DNA from: a virus
Strand: one strand, 5' to 3'
Virus record (IMG/VR): IMGVR_UViG_3300043444_000140
Location: 43,036-107,035 of that record
Length of the DNA stretch: 64,000 nucleotides
Part shown: positions 42,737 through 52,717 of the stretch, in pieces
Layout of the letters: each line of letters starts with the position of its first letter
Position numbering within the stretch: the stretch's first letter is position 1
The notes under the pieces: generated by a model
Seen by the model: the letters and a program-made list of their open reading frames with translations, nothing else
Told to the model about the DNA's origin: nothing
Databases searched by the model: none
Program-made: the position numbers and the translations under genes

Positions 42737-43666
42737 ATGACTTCATTTAAGAAGCCACTTATCGCTATTGCTTCTGCACTAGCACTCGTAGGAACTGTTC
42801 TTTCAGTACCTGCAAACGCTGCAACCGCAGCACTCACTGTAAACGCTGTTGCTGTTGCAACTGCTCCAACGACAGCGGTAAACGCTGTAGCACTTCCTGT
42901 TCCATCGGATAACTCGGTGGATTCTGGTGATGCTCTAAAGATTGCTCTAACTGGAGTAACTGTTGGAAGCACCGTAACTGCTACTGCAACTGACGCACTA
43001 TTGCTAACCAGCCTAACTGGTGCAACTGCTGCTTCTGGTTCGGCAACTGTTTCTGTAGCGACTGGTACTGGTACCACTGCAGACATCTTCGTATTCACCA
43101 AGACTACTAAGACTGGCACTGTTGTTGTTACCGCAGACAACGTTACCACTACCTACTACGTAAAGGGTACTGCTGGTGCTCTAAACACCATAAAGGTAGA
43201 TGCACCTACTGCTGCTCTTGGAACCACCGCTAAGGTAACTGTTACTGGCACTGACGTATTCGGCAATGCTGTTAATGGTTCAACCGTATCGCTCCAGGTA
43301 GTAAGCAAGACTGCAACGACCACCTACTCGCTAACCACTGCAAATGATGGTACTGCCGTTAAGGAACTTGCTGGTCTATCGGTAGACACCTATGACCTTA
43401 TCGCAACTGCTACCGTAGCATCTGCTGTAACTGGTCTAACCGCTCCTACTGGCTTTGTCCGTGGCACCCTAAAGGTTGTAGACCTTGCTGCTCTAGTGGC
43501 AGAGAAGGATGCAGAACTCGCTATCGCTAAGGCAACCATTGCAGATCTAACTGCTAAGTTGGCTATTGCAGAGGCTGCTGCTGCTGGTAACAAGGCAAAG
43601 CACAACGCACTTGCTGCTAAGTGGAACAAGAAGTTCCCCAAGAACAAGGTTGCACTACTCAAGTAA
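42737..43666 (+). CDS. Secreted Ig-like/coiled-coil surface protein
   Basis: 309 residues. Signal peptide: basic FKKPLIAIASALALVGTVLS with a predicted cleavage after NAA near 29. Residues 30-150 are Ala/Thr/Val-rich beta, and residues 155-250 look like a bacterial Ig-like (invasin Big_1-type) domain, with TAALGTTAKVTVTGTDVFGN. A heptad helix follows (LVAEKDAELAIAKATIADL), then a basic end (AAKWNKKFPKNKVALLK). Strong promoter, good ribosome site and terminator suggest an abundant monocistronic product. It may alter the host surface, for example to block superinfection, or be a decoration. That is inference. Confidence 0.68.
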   Translation: MTSFKKPLIAIASALALVGTVLSVPANAATAALTVNAVAVATAPTTAVNAVALPVPSDNSVDSGDALKIALTGVTVGSTVTATATDALLLTSLTGATAASGSATVSVATGTGTTADIFVFTKTTKTGTVVVTADNVTTTYYVKGTAGALNTIKVDAPTAALGTTAKVTVTGTDVFGNAVNGSTVSLQVVSKTATTTYSLTTANDGTAVKELAGLSVDTYDLIATATVASAVTGLTAPTGFVRGTLKVVDLAALVAEKDAELAIAKATIADLTAKLAIAEAAAAGNKAKHNALAAKWNKKFPKNKVALLK

Positions 43667-43678
43667 TTGAGGTATAAT
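43650..43678 (+). promoter_or_regulatory. Promoter immediately upstream of a terminator hairpin
   Basis: TTGCAC (43650-43655), 17-bp spacer, TATAAT (43673-43678). The expected start near 43685 is the first base of the hairpin that follows. Confidence 0.62.
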
Positions 43679-43684
43679 TGATTA

Positions 43685-43714
43685 GGGAGAGGGTTTCGGC
43701 TCTCTCCCTTTTCT
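43685..43714 (+). terminator. Terminator/5' hairpin before nrdI
   Basis: GGGAGAG (43685-43691) pairs with CTCTCCC (43702-43708), extended by inner pairs and a TTTCGG loop, then TTTTCT. It ends the upstream gene and would also be the first structure on any transcript from the promoter at 43673. Confidence 0.82.
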
Positions 43715-43748
43715 ATCCCCAGCGTATTTAAAAAAGGAGTTAAAATAG

Positions 43749-44151
43749 ATGTCCATAGATATCGTATACTTCTCAAATTATTCGGGGAACACCAAAAGAT
43801 TTGTGGAGAAACTAAATGCTAGACACAACAATGTTACTCGTATCCCTATTGATTGGGATAACGACAACCCTATTACTGTCACTAACGGTTATGTACTTTT
43901 TGTACCGACTTATGGTGGGGGTAGTGAGAGATCTGCAATACCCAGACAGGTTCGACACTTTTTAAACATTTCTAGCAATAGGGATATGCTCCAGGGCATC
44001 GTAGCCTTTGGCAATACTAATTTTGGAGAGCATTACTGCAAGGCTGCAGAGATGATCTCAGGGAAGACTGGTGTCCCAATAATAGCCAGAGTAGAGATAT
44101 TTGGAACGTCAGAAGACGTACAAAGAGTACAGGAGAGGTTGGAACAACTAT

Positions 44152-44159
<8 letters not shown>
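43749..44159 (+). CDS. nrdI: NrdI flavodoxin
   Basis: 136 residues. FMN-binding signature [16 protein letters not shown] at the N-terminus and [20 protein letters not shown], typical of NrdI. It supplies the oxidant for assembling the dimanganese-tyrosyl radical of NrdF. The ribosome site is AAAAGGAG. The last eight bases overlap nrdE. With nrdE and nrdF it forms a class Ib ribonucleotide reductase operon. Confidence 0.88.
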
Positions 44160-47210
<3,051 letters not shown>

Positions 47211-47221
47211 ATAAAAACATT

Positions 47222-47245
47222 AAGGGGGCGAAAGCCCCCTTTTTG
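47222..47245 (+). terminator. Terminator of the nrd operon
   Basis: AAGGGGGC (47222-47229), GAAA loop, GCCCCCTT (47234-47241), T-run to 47244. Confidence 0.93.
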
Positions 47246-47258
47246 TCTATCTAAATGA

Positions 47259-47267
47259 TGCTATAAT
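47259..47267 (+). promoter_or_regulatory. Extended -10 promoter of the PA14 gene
   Basis: TGC-TATAAT (hexamer 47262-47267) just after the terminator. No clear -35. AAGGAG at 47292-47297 is the only ribosome site downstream. Confidence 0.62.
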
Positions 47268-47305
47268 TAAATTGTTAGTCTTAAGATTAACAAGGAGACC
47301 CCAAA

Positions 47306-49177
47306 ATTAAAAAACCCCAAAGATTTTTCCTAGCGTTGTTACTAGCCTTTGCACCACTTCTTGTAGCATCTATGGCTTTTGCAGAGACAAGAGCGGAGTA
47401 CGATGCAGTCGTGGCTTCAGCACAGGCTAAAGTTTCTGCTGCCCAGGAGGCTCTCAGTAGGGCACAAGAGGCTTATAACTCAGCAGTTGGTGCTGGAGTA
47501 TCCCTAGATTCGCAAATAGCACAGGCAGAGCAGGCACTAGGTGTAGCCCAAGCAGCCTACGACCAGTCCCAAATTCCAGATCCAGCGTGGACCAGACCGC
47601 TAAAAGAGGAAATCTATACTGTTAGTGTTCCGTACACAGTTCAGGTTCCATATACAGTCATAGAACAAACTACGTCTCAGGTGTCTAGAACCATTCAGGT
47701 TCCACACACAGAAACGGTAACGACAACAAGCCAGGTTGCTCGTACAACATATGTTACCAGCGGTGGAATAACTGCAGAAATGTATAATCGACGAGGGTAT
47801 AATCAAGCACCACCGCTACCATATGCAGGAGAGACCCCAGTCCTAACGACAACAGTGCCAAACATTGACTTTCAGTGGGGTGGAGGGTATATCCTTCAGG
47901 AAGGTAACGTGTGGTATGGGGAAGACGTTGTTGTCAAGTTTACTGGCAACCTGTTGTTTCCAGCAGATGGACAGTATCAGTTCTATGCCCCAGCAGACGA
48001 TGGTGTCATCTTTGACCTTGCTGGTATGAGGCTGATCAGCGACTGGGTAGACAAGGGTGGAGGAGGATCAGTTACCCAGCCCGTCAACATTATGGGCGGT
48101 GTTCTTTATCCTTTCACACTGTACTACTATGAGAATGGTGGTGGAGCATGGGTTCAACTAAATGCTAAATTAGTTAGTGATGCAAATTTCCAGGTAGTTC
48201 CAGCAGCATGGTTAGGAACACAGGTAACGGAGACAACCACATATGAAGACGTAACAACCACGTCTGAAGTAATTGTCTACACAGAAGAGGTGGTGATTGA
48301 CACGGTTATCACCGATGTTGAGGTAACTCTTTTCAGAGACGAAGTTGCATACAGAGAAGAGGAGCGAATCCGCTTAGTTCCAGATGAAGATGCAGAGCAC
48401 CCAAAGATCAAGAATCCAGATCTCCTCCCAGCGATATCTGACGCACAGTCTAATCTAAACAATCTTAAGAGTTCTAAGGCTCAAAACTCAGGTATAATAG
48501 AAGCAGCATCTGCCGATGTTAGCACAAAACAACAGGAGTTAAATGTCGCTCAACAAGAATTGGAAGCCATTCCACCATTCAGAGAGCCAACACCTACGCC
48601 TACGGAGACCGAGAGCCCTTCTCCAGAGCCAACAGAAACTGAGCCTGAACCGCTACCAGAGCCAGAGCAAACAGAAACCCCCAAGCCAGAACCAGAACCT
48701 GAGTTACGAGTAGAAGAAGCGGTATCTGAGATTCAGAATCTGGTAGAAGTAGCACCAGAAGAACTGACAGATGCCCAGGCAGAACAACTTGTCGCAGCAG
48801 CCCTCGTTGTATTTGAAACAGCAGAGCAAGGCTCACCAGCATATGAACAGGCACTAGAGGCACTTGCCGTTGCTGCTATTGCAGATGACCCACAATTGCC
48901 AGCAGAGTTAGCAGCCATTCCTGGAGCAGAAGCAGTTCTAGAAACATTTAACGCCATTGGAAACGTGGGGGCTGACATGTCTCCAGAGGTTCGTGAAGAA
49001 GCAGAACAAACGGTTATCGCATCTGTTATTGCTACAGGTGCAGCAGTAAATGCAACGGTTGCAGCAGCCACAACTGCAGCAGCCACAACAACTTCGTCAT
49101 CAGGTGGTTCGTCTGGTGGCGGTGGTGGAGCATCAGGATCAAGTTCTGGTGGCAGAACAAATAGGAAGGTGAACTAA
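47306..49177 (+). CDS. Secreted PA14-domain protein with coiled coils, likely AUU start
   Basis: About 623 residues if translation starts at ATT 47306, eight bases after AAGGAG (47292-47297). This start gives a complete signal peptide (KKPQRFFLALLLAF, APLLVASMAFA). The first canonical alternative, TTG 47336, lacks both the basic n-region and a ribosome site. Residues about 35-90 form a coiled coil. Residues about 155-310 form a PA14 lectin-like domain (DGQYQFYAPADDGVIFDLAG, YPFTLYYYENGGG). Then come helices, a Pro/Thr/Glu linker (PTPTETESPSPEPTETE) and a Gly/Ser-rich end. It probably sits on the cell or virion surface and binds a glycan. No wall-anchor motif is seen. Confidence 0.7.
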   Translation: MKKPQRFFLALLLAFAPLLVASMAFAETRAEYDAVVASAQAKVSAAQEALSRAQEAYNSAVGAGVSLDSQIAQAEQALGVAQAAYDQSQIPDPAWTRPLKEEIYTVSVPYTVQVPYTVIEQTTSQVSRTIQVPHTETVTTTSQVARTTYVTSGGITAEMYNRRGYNQAPPLPYAGETPVLTTTVPNIDFQWGGGYILQEGNVWYGEDVVVKFTGNLLFPADGQYQFYAPADDGVIFDLAGMRLISDWVDKGGGGSVTQPVNIMGGVLYPFTLYYYENGGGAWVQLNAKLVSDANFQVVPAAWLGTQVTETTTYEDVTTTSEVIVYTEEVVIDTVITDVEVTLFRDEVAYREEERIRLVPDEDAEHPKIKNPDLLPAISDAQSNLNNLKSSKAQNSGIIEAASADVSTKQQELNVAQQELEAIPPFREPTPTPTETESPSPEPTETEPEPLPEPEQTETPKPEPEPELRVEEAVSEIQNLVEVAPEELTDAQAEQLVAAALVVFETAEQGSPAYEQALEALAVAAIADDPQLPAELAAIPGAEAVLETFNAIGNVGADMSPEVREEAEQTVIASVIATGAAVNATVAAATTAAATTTSSSGGSSGGGGGASGSSSGGRTNRKVN

Positions 49178-49348
49178 ATGAAGAAATTTCTAAATGATAT
49201 CCTTGGTCAGGCTTGGACACTACTAGGTATGTTTGTTGCTTGGGTAGTTCTAGAAGGCTCTGCCAAGACAATTGTTGGCTATTGTATCTTAGGTACTTTG
49301 GCTTTGTGGACATTGACTTATCCACTAAGAAATGAAAAAGAAGATTAA
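49178..49348 (+). CDS. Small two-helix membrane protein
   Basis: 56 residues, starting at the ATG directly after the preceding stop. Two hydrophobic segments (AWTLLGMFVAWVVLEG and IVGYCILGTLALWTLTY) are joined by a short basic loop, with a charged C-terminus. It lies next to a holin-like gene and could be a second holin component or antiholin. This is inferred from topology and place. Confidence 0.62.
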   Translation: MKKFLNDILGQAWTLLGMFVAWVVLEGSAKTIVGYCILGTLALWTLTYPLRNEKED

Positions 49349-49374
49349 ACACATAAAGGAAGGAGTTGTTTAAT

Positions 49375-49635
49375 ATGGTAAAAACTATTGCAGATATTTT
49401 TGCAAGAATGGTAGCGGTCTTTGTGATCTCGGCACTTGGTGTTCTTGGTGCTGGTGCTGTAGCAGGAGTCGAAGTCATTCAGGCAGTTTTCATGGCAGGT
49501 CTACTTGGCGTAGCACGTGTACTTGAGGACCTAGCAAAGTCATTCCTACAGGATGGCAAATTGACCCAGGCTGAGATTAACTCGGCATTCCGCAAGGAGC
49601 ACAGACGTGCTGAGGAAGAAGACGCTCAGAATTAA
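49375..49635 (+). CDS. Holin, r1t-like
   Basis: 86 residues from the ATG at 49375, which has AAGGAAGGAG at optimal distance. Hydrophobic segments MVAVFVISALGVLGAGAVAG and IQAVFMAGLLGVARVL are followed by a soluble end with DGKLTQAEINSAF, characteristic of r1t-type holins. It would make membrane lesions that release or trigger the endolysin (52718). The acidic/basic tail is typical. Confidence 0.72.
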   Translation: MVKTIADIFARMVAVFVISALGVLGAGAVAGVEVIQAVFMAGLLGVARVLEDLAKSFLQDGKLTQAEINSAFRKEHRRAEEEDAQN

Positions 49636-49646
49636 TAGTCAACCCC

Positions 49647-49675
49647 TTGACTACCCTCTCTAGTTGGTGTAAAAT
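49647..49675 (+). promoter_or_regulatory. Promoter
   Basis: TTGACT (49647-49652), 17-bp spacer, TAAAAT (49670-49675). AGAGAGGG then precedes the ATG at 49704. Confidence 0.65.
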
Positions 49676-49703
49676 AGATATACTACCTAGAGAGGGTTTT
49701 CAC

Positions 49704-49886
49704 ATGAGCGAAGTAAATTGGAATGAGTTTGGGGATTGGCTCCAGGCTGGTATTGATAAGGGCTGGGTAACTGAGCCTTTCTGTTACACCCACGATGGTG
49801 ATCCATATATGACAGAAGAAGAAGAAAAAGAGTGGGAAGAGGGCGGAGACCCTTGTGCACCAGTTATTAAGATTTTGGACAATTAA
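49704..49886 (+). CDS. Small acidic hypothetical protein
   Basis: 60 residues from the ATG at 49704. It begins NWNEFGDWLQAGIDKGWVTE and ends in a Glu-rich segment plus DPCAPVIKILDN. It resembles small actinophage proteins of unknown function. It overlaps the protease gene by one base (TAATG), so both come from the promoter at 49647. Confidence 0.6.
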   Translation: MSEVNWNEFGDWLQAGIDKGWVTEPFCYTHDGDPYMTEEEEKEWEEGGDPCAPVIKILDN

Positions 49887-50755
49887 TGAAAAAACTAATT
49901 AGCATTGCGTCAGCAGTTGTTCTAGCACTATCTGTTTCTCCAGCACAAGCAAATGAAAATACATCCGTAGTGATTATTGATAGTGGGTTTGATAGTGAAC
50001 TTCTTAATCCAATTAAAGAAGTTTGCATCCTAGTAACCAAGAATTGCAACAACGGCACAGCATTTGACGACTCGATCGGAGCATCTGATACAGGTCTGAC
50101 ATTGATGTCAAACTGGAAATCGGAATGGGCACATGGAACCAAGATGGCAGACATCGTACGCCAGATCAATCCGAGTGCAGACATTATTCTTATTCGTAAT
50201 GCTATCGTAACACCAAGAGGTGCAGTAAATATTGGCGGTACCAAAGAGTTTGAATTGTCATTGCAATGGGTAAAAGACAATGCCAAAAAGTATAACATCT
50301 CTGCAGTATCTTTCTCACGTGGATCAAACACGTGGACCAAAACTGGCAAGGGTTGCCCGATTGATGCAGGCATTCAGTCTAAGATTGTAGACTTGCAATC
50401 GCTTGGTGTTGCTACAGTAATCGCTGCTGGAAATAACGGAGACAAGGTGAACGTTAGTTATCCTGGTTGTATTCCAGAGGCTGTTACCATCAGTGGTATT
50501 TACTCACAGAACTACACTCCAAAGATTTGGTCTTCGTATCGTGAGACTCGTGGCACTAACTCTGGATTTCTAACGGACTTCTTTGCAATGGGCAATTTCA
50601 AGACTATTGCTGGACCAGTCGCTGAGTCCACATCATCTTCTGCTGCTGCTTTTGCAGGGTATTGGAGCAAGGTCTACAACGCATCATACCAGCAAACCTA
50701 TAACAGTATCCTGCAGTCTAGCAAAAACAAGTTTGTGGATGTTATTAATCAATGA
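49886..50755 (+). CDS. Secreted subtilisin-like serine protease
   Basis: 289 residues. Signal peptide MKKLISIASAVVLALSVSPA, cut near AQA-NE. The S8 triad is readable: Asp32 in VVIIDSGFDSE, His83 in WAHGTKMADIV, and Ser250 in ESTSSSAAAFAGYW (family consensus GTSxxxPxxxG; here the Gly, Pro and His positions differ). The oxyanion Asn183 is in AAGNNGD. It would cleave extracellular or surface proteins, perhaps cell-wall proteins during lysis or adsorption. It lies between the holin and a glycosyltransferase and overlaps the latter by four bases. Confidence 0.78.
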   Translation: MKKLISIASAVVLALSVSPAQANENTSVVIIDSGFDSELLNPIKEVCILVTKNCNNGTAFDDSIGASDTGLTLMSNWKSEWAHGTKMADIVRQINPSADIILIRNAIVTPRGAVNIGGTKEFELSLQWVKDNAKKYNISAVSFSRGSNTWTKTGKGCPIDAGIQSKIVDLQSLGVATVIAAGNNGDKVNVSYPGCIPEAVTISGIYSQNYTPKIWSSYRETRGTNSGFLTDFFAMGNFKTIAGPVAESTSSSAAAFAGYWSKVYNASYQQTYNSILQSSKNKFVDVINQ

Positions 50756-51951
50756 CCAATCTATTCTTAAGTGGACCGTTTGACTATAAGGGTAAGGGCT
50801 GGGGCTATGCCCACTATTCCTATGGCTTTGCCATGGAATCTTTTGCGGAGGTAGCGACTAAAGAGGATTCTGTGTGTGGATACTTCTCGTATCCGTTTAC
50901 TCTTGGATCTGCCAAAACCCAAATGAGGCAGTACAAGGATCCAGTCAGCATATCCTTTTTGCCACCAGACGTGGCTCTACTAATACCAAGACAGAAAAAC
51001 ATCTGTGTGTTTGCATGGGAGTTTGATAGGTTGCCAGTAAAAAGCGATGGGAACAATGGTATCTTTAAAAAGGATTATGCTTCTACACTAAAGAAGTTTG
51101 ACCATGTCATTACGCTATCGTCCTACTCCCAGTCAGCCCTGAAGACGTATGGGATAGATTCTTTTGTGCTTCCTTCAGCAGTATCGCCAAAAGAGATTGA
51201 TCCTGGAGAGTCTATTGACGACTTGCCATGTTACACACTAAGCACAGTCTCAGACTATTACAAAGACCATGAGCCAGAATCATTAGCAAACTTGTTAGAC
51301 AAATCGGATCATGAAAAAAGATTCCTCTACATTCTTAACCCACACGACATTAGAAAGAACTTTGGCAACCTTGTTACGGCATTCGTAAAATTTAGACAGG
51401 AACATCCAGACGCAATTCTTTTGCTTAAAATGACTGCACAGGGAGATCTTGGGAAGTTGCAGGCAACCGCTTTTAGGAGAGAGTTTCCTTCATTCCCAGA
51501 AACAACGTTCGACAATGTTTATTTTATTCCACAAAAGTTGTCGGATAGCGAACTACAAATGCTAATTAACTCTTGTCAAAACTATGTGTCTCCTAGTCGT
51601 GCAGAGGGGCAGAACCTGCCATTATGTGAGGCTATGGTATCTGGCAGGGTATGCATAACTCCAGATCATACATCAATGAGTGATTACGTTACTAACGATT
51701 CGGCAATTATTCTTGAGTCCAATACCTGGATGATAGATGAATCTACGCACAAGTACAAAGACTTCTGGGGATTCTCATGGTTTAATGTGGGAGAACAGAC
51801 AATTCTTGATGCACTTAATCGGGCAATATCATTGACATCAGAAGAGAAAACTGCTATGCTTAATAAAGCAAAACAGAACGTAGAGAACTTTTGCTCACCA
51901 GAATCAGTTCTTCAAAAATGGCAACAAATAAAGTTGCAAATAGGAATCTGA
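50752..51951 (+). CDS. GT-B glycosyltransferase (group 1)
   Basis: 399 residues. The C-terminal nucleotide-sugar domain is clear: FLYILNPHDIRKNFGNLVTA, YFIPQKLSDSELQMLIN, and SPSRAEGQNLPLCEAMVSG, with the Glu pair typical of GT4. The N-terminal domain starts FLSGPFDYKGKGWGYAHY. It transfers a sugar, possibly to cell-surface or virion targets. It is coupled by ATGA to the secreted protease gene. The tRNA promoter lies inside its 3' end. Confidence 0.8.
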   Translation: MTNLFLSGPFDYKGKGWGYAHYSYGFAMESFAEVATKEDSVCGYFSYPFTLGSAKTQMRQYKDPVSISFLPPDVALLIPRQKNICVFAWEFDRLPVKSDGNNGIFKKDYASTLKKFDHVITLSSYSQSALKTYGIDSFVLPSAVSPKEIDPGESIDDLPCYTLSTVSDYYKDHEPESLANLLDKSDHEKRFLYILNPHDIRKNFGNLVTAFVKFRQEHPDAILLLKMTAQGDLGKLQATAFRREFPSFPETTFDNVYFIPQKLSDSELQMLINSCQNYVSPSRAEGQNLPLCEAMVSGRVCITPDHTSMSDYVTNDSAIILESNTWMIDESTHKYKDFWGFSWFNVGEQTILDALNRAISLTSEEKTAMLNKAKQNVENFCSPESVLQKWQQIKLQIGI

Positions 51952-51962
51952 TCCTGTATAAT
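51934..51962 (+). promoter_or_regulatory. Promoter of tRNA cluster 1
   Basis: TTGCAA (51934-51939), 17-bp spacer, TATAAT (51957-51962). The first tRNA base is 10 bases after the hexamer. Confidence 0.78.
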
Positions 51963-51972
51963 TGAATAGTAT

Positions 51973-52045
51973 TCCTCCTTAACTCAGTTGGTAGAGTGTT
52001 CGGCTGTTAACCGAAATGTCGTTGGTTCGAGTCCAGCAGGAGGAG
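51973..52045 (+). tRNA. tRNA-Asn (GTT)
   Basis: 73 bases with a 7-bp acceptor stem (TCCTCCT with AGGAGGA). The anticodon stem TTCGG/CCGAA carries the loop CTGTTAA (anticodon GTT), and the T loop is TTCGAGT. CCA is not encoded (GCA follows). Confidence 0.95.
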
Positions 52046-52239
52046 CAATAGGGGTCGCACCCCTAGGAGGCTGATATACCTTCGTAAACGTATATTCGGT
52101 TTGACTAAGCATACCGAGATCCTAATAGACTGGGATTCTAAAAGTTTTAGCGTTGGCTCTATGAACCTTTGTAGAGACGTTTTACTGGTAGCGAAATTAC
52201 TAGTCGGTGAGCAGAGGTCGCTAACTTTGGCTCACAACT
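52046..52239 (+). other. Gene-free, structured spacer in tRNA cluster 1
   Basis: 194 bases with no good coding frame. Hairpins include AGGGGT/ACCCCT (from 52050), ATATAC/GTATAT, TCGGT/ACCGA, CTGGTA/TACTAG and GTGAGC/GCTCAC. It could be a processed spacer or an unnamed small RNA. No tRNA was recognised in it. Confidence 0.4.
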
Positions 52240-52306
52240 GGATAGGTAGTTTAATGGCAAAACTGCAAGGAACGGCAAGTTGGGAGTTCGAATCTCCCTC
52301 TATCCA
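52240..52306 (+). pseudogene. Damaged tRNA, Cys-like
   Basis: 67 bases. The acceptor (GGATAGG with TCTATCC), D arm (GTTT-AATGGCA-AAAC) and T arm (GGGAG-TTCGAAT-CTCCC) are intact. Between D and T arms only 18 bases remain, about five or six short. CTGCAAG would be an anticodon loop with GCA (Cys) and GAACG its 3' stem, but the 5' stem strand is absent. Discriminator A is atypical for Cys. It is probably a deletion-bearing tRNA, or a tRNA-like RNA. Confidence 0.55.
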
Positions 52307-52362
52307 CAAACAGTAGTCTCCTTCTGGAATGGGAGTTCTCGCTTCACTACGAGGCTGCTGGG

Positions 52363-52394
52363 AAATAGCCTGCCTGCAGGAAGGGCTATTTTTA
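52363..52394 (+). terminator. Terminator-like hairpin in tRNA cluster 1
   Basis: AAATAGCC (52363-52370) pairs with GGCTATTT (52384-52391). The loop contains the palindrome CCTGCAGG, and a run of T follows. Confidence 0.6.
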
Positions 52395-52484
52395 AATGGG
52401 TTAGTGCTGTTTCTAATGATGGCTACTTGCAAGGCTAACCTCCCGACAGTCGGGCGAATCCGAAGGGGCGATATCCTCGGTCCA
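52395..52484 (+). other. Structured spacer before tRNA-Asp
   Basis: No coding signal. Pairings GGTTAG/CTAACC (52399-52404 with 52435-52440) and CCCGAC/GTCGGG, plus a CCGA/TCGG hairpin, suggest folded precursor RNA. Confidence 0.35.
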
Positions 52485-52558
52485 GGCTTCATAGTTCAGT
52501 TGGTTAGAACGCCACCCTGTCACGGTGGAGGTCAGGGGTTCAAGTCCCCTTGGAGTCG
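52485..52558 (+). tRNA. tRNA-Asp (GTC)
   Basis: 74 bases. Acceptor GGCTTCA with TGGAGTC (with wobble pairs), anticodon stem CCACC/GGTGG with loop CTGTCAC (GTC), T arm AGGGG-TTCAAGT-CCCCT. No encoded CCA. Confidence 0.95.
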
Positions 52559-52608
52559 CTAATGGTTTCCATGCACCACTCTTCGGGTATAAGATAAAGC
52601 ATGGACAC

Positions 52609-52681
52609 GCCCTTGTAACTCAGTTGGTAGAGTGCGATACTTGTAATATCGAAGTCGCAGGTTCGAATCCTGTCGGGGGCT
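52609..52681 (+). tRNA. tRNA-Thr (TGT)
   Basis: 73 bases. Acceptor GCCCTTG with CGGGGGC, anticodon stem CGATA/TATCG with loop CTTGTAA (TGT), T loop TTCGAAT. No encoded CCA. The 50-base spacer from tRNA-Asp holds a CCATGC/GCATGG hairpin. Confidence 0.95.
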
Positions 52682-52688
52682 CATGTAG

Positions 52689-52694
52689 TATAAT
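52689..52694 (+). promoter_or_regulatory. -10 box upstream of endolysin
   Basis: TATAAT eight bases after tRNA-Thr; GGGAGG follows before the ATG at 52718. There is no -35, so read-through from the tRNA promoter is also possible. Confidence 0.45.
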
Positions 52695-52717
52695 GGAACA
52701 AAAGGGAGGTCATAATT

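Noticed and set aside
42712-43149. Minus-strand frame opposite the secreted Ig-like gene
   Set aside because: Val/Ala/Thr low-complexity mirror of the signal peptide and beta region. The + strand has promoter, ribosome site and signal peptide.
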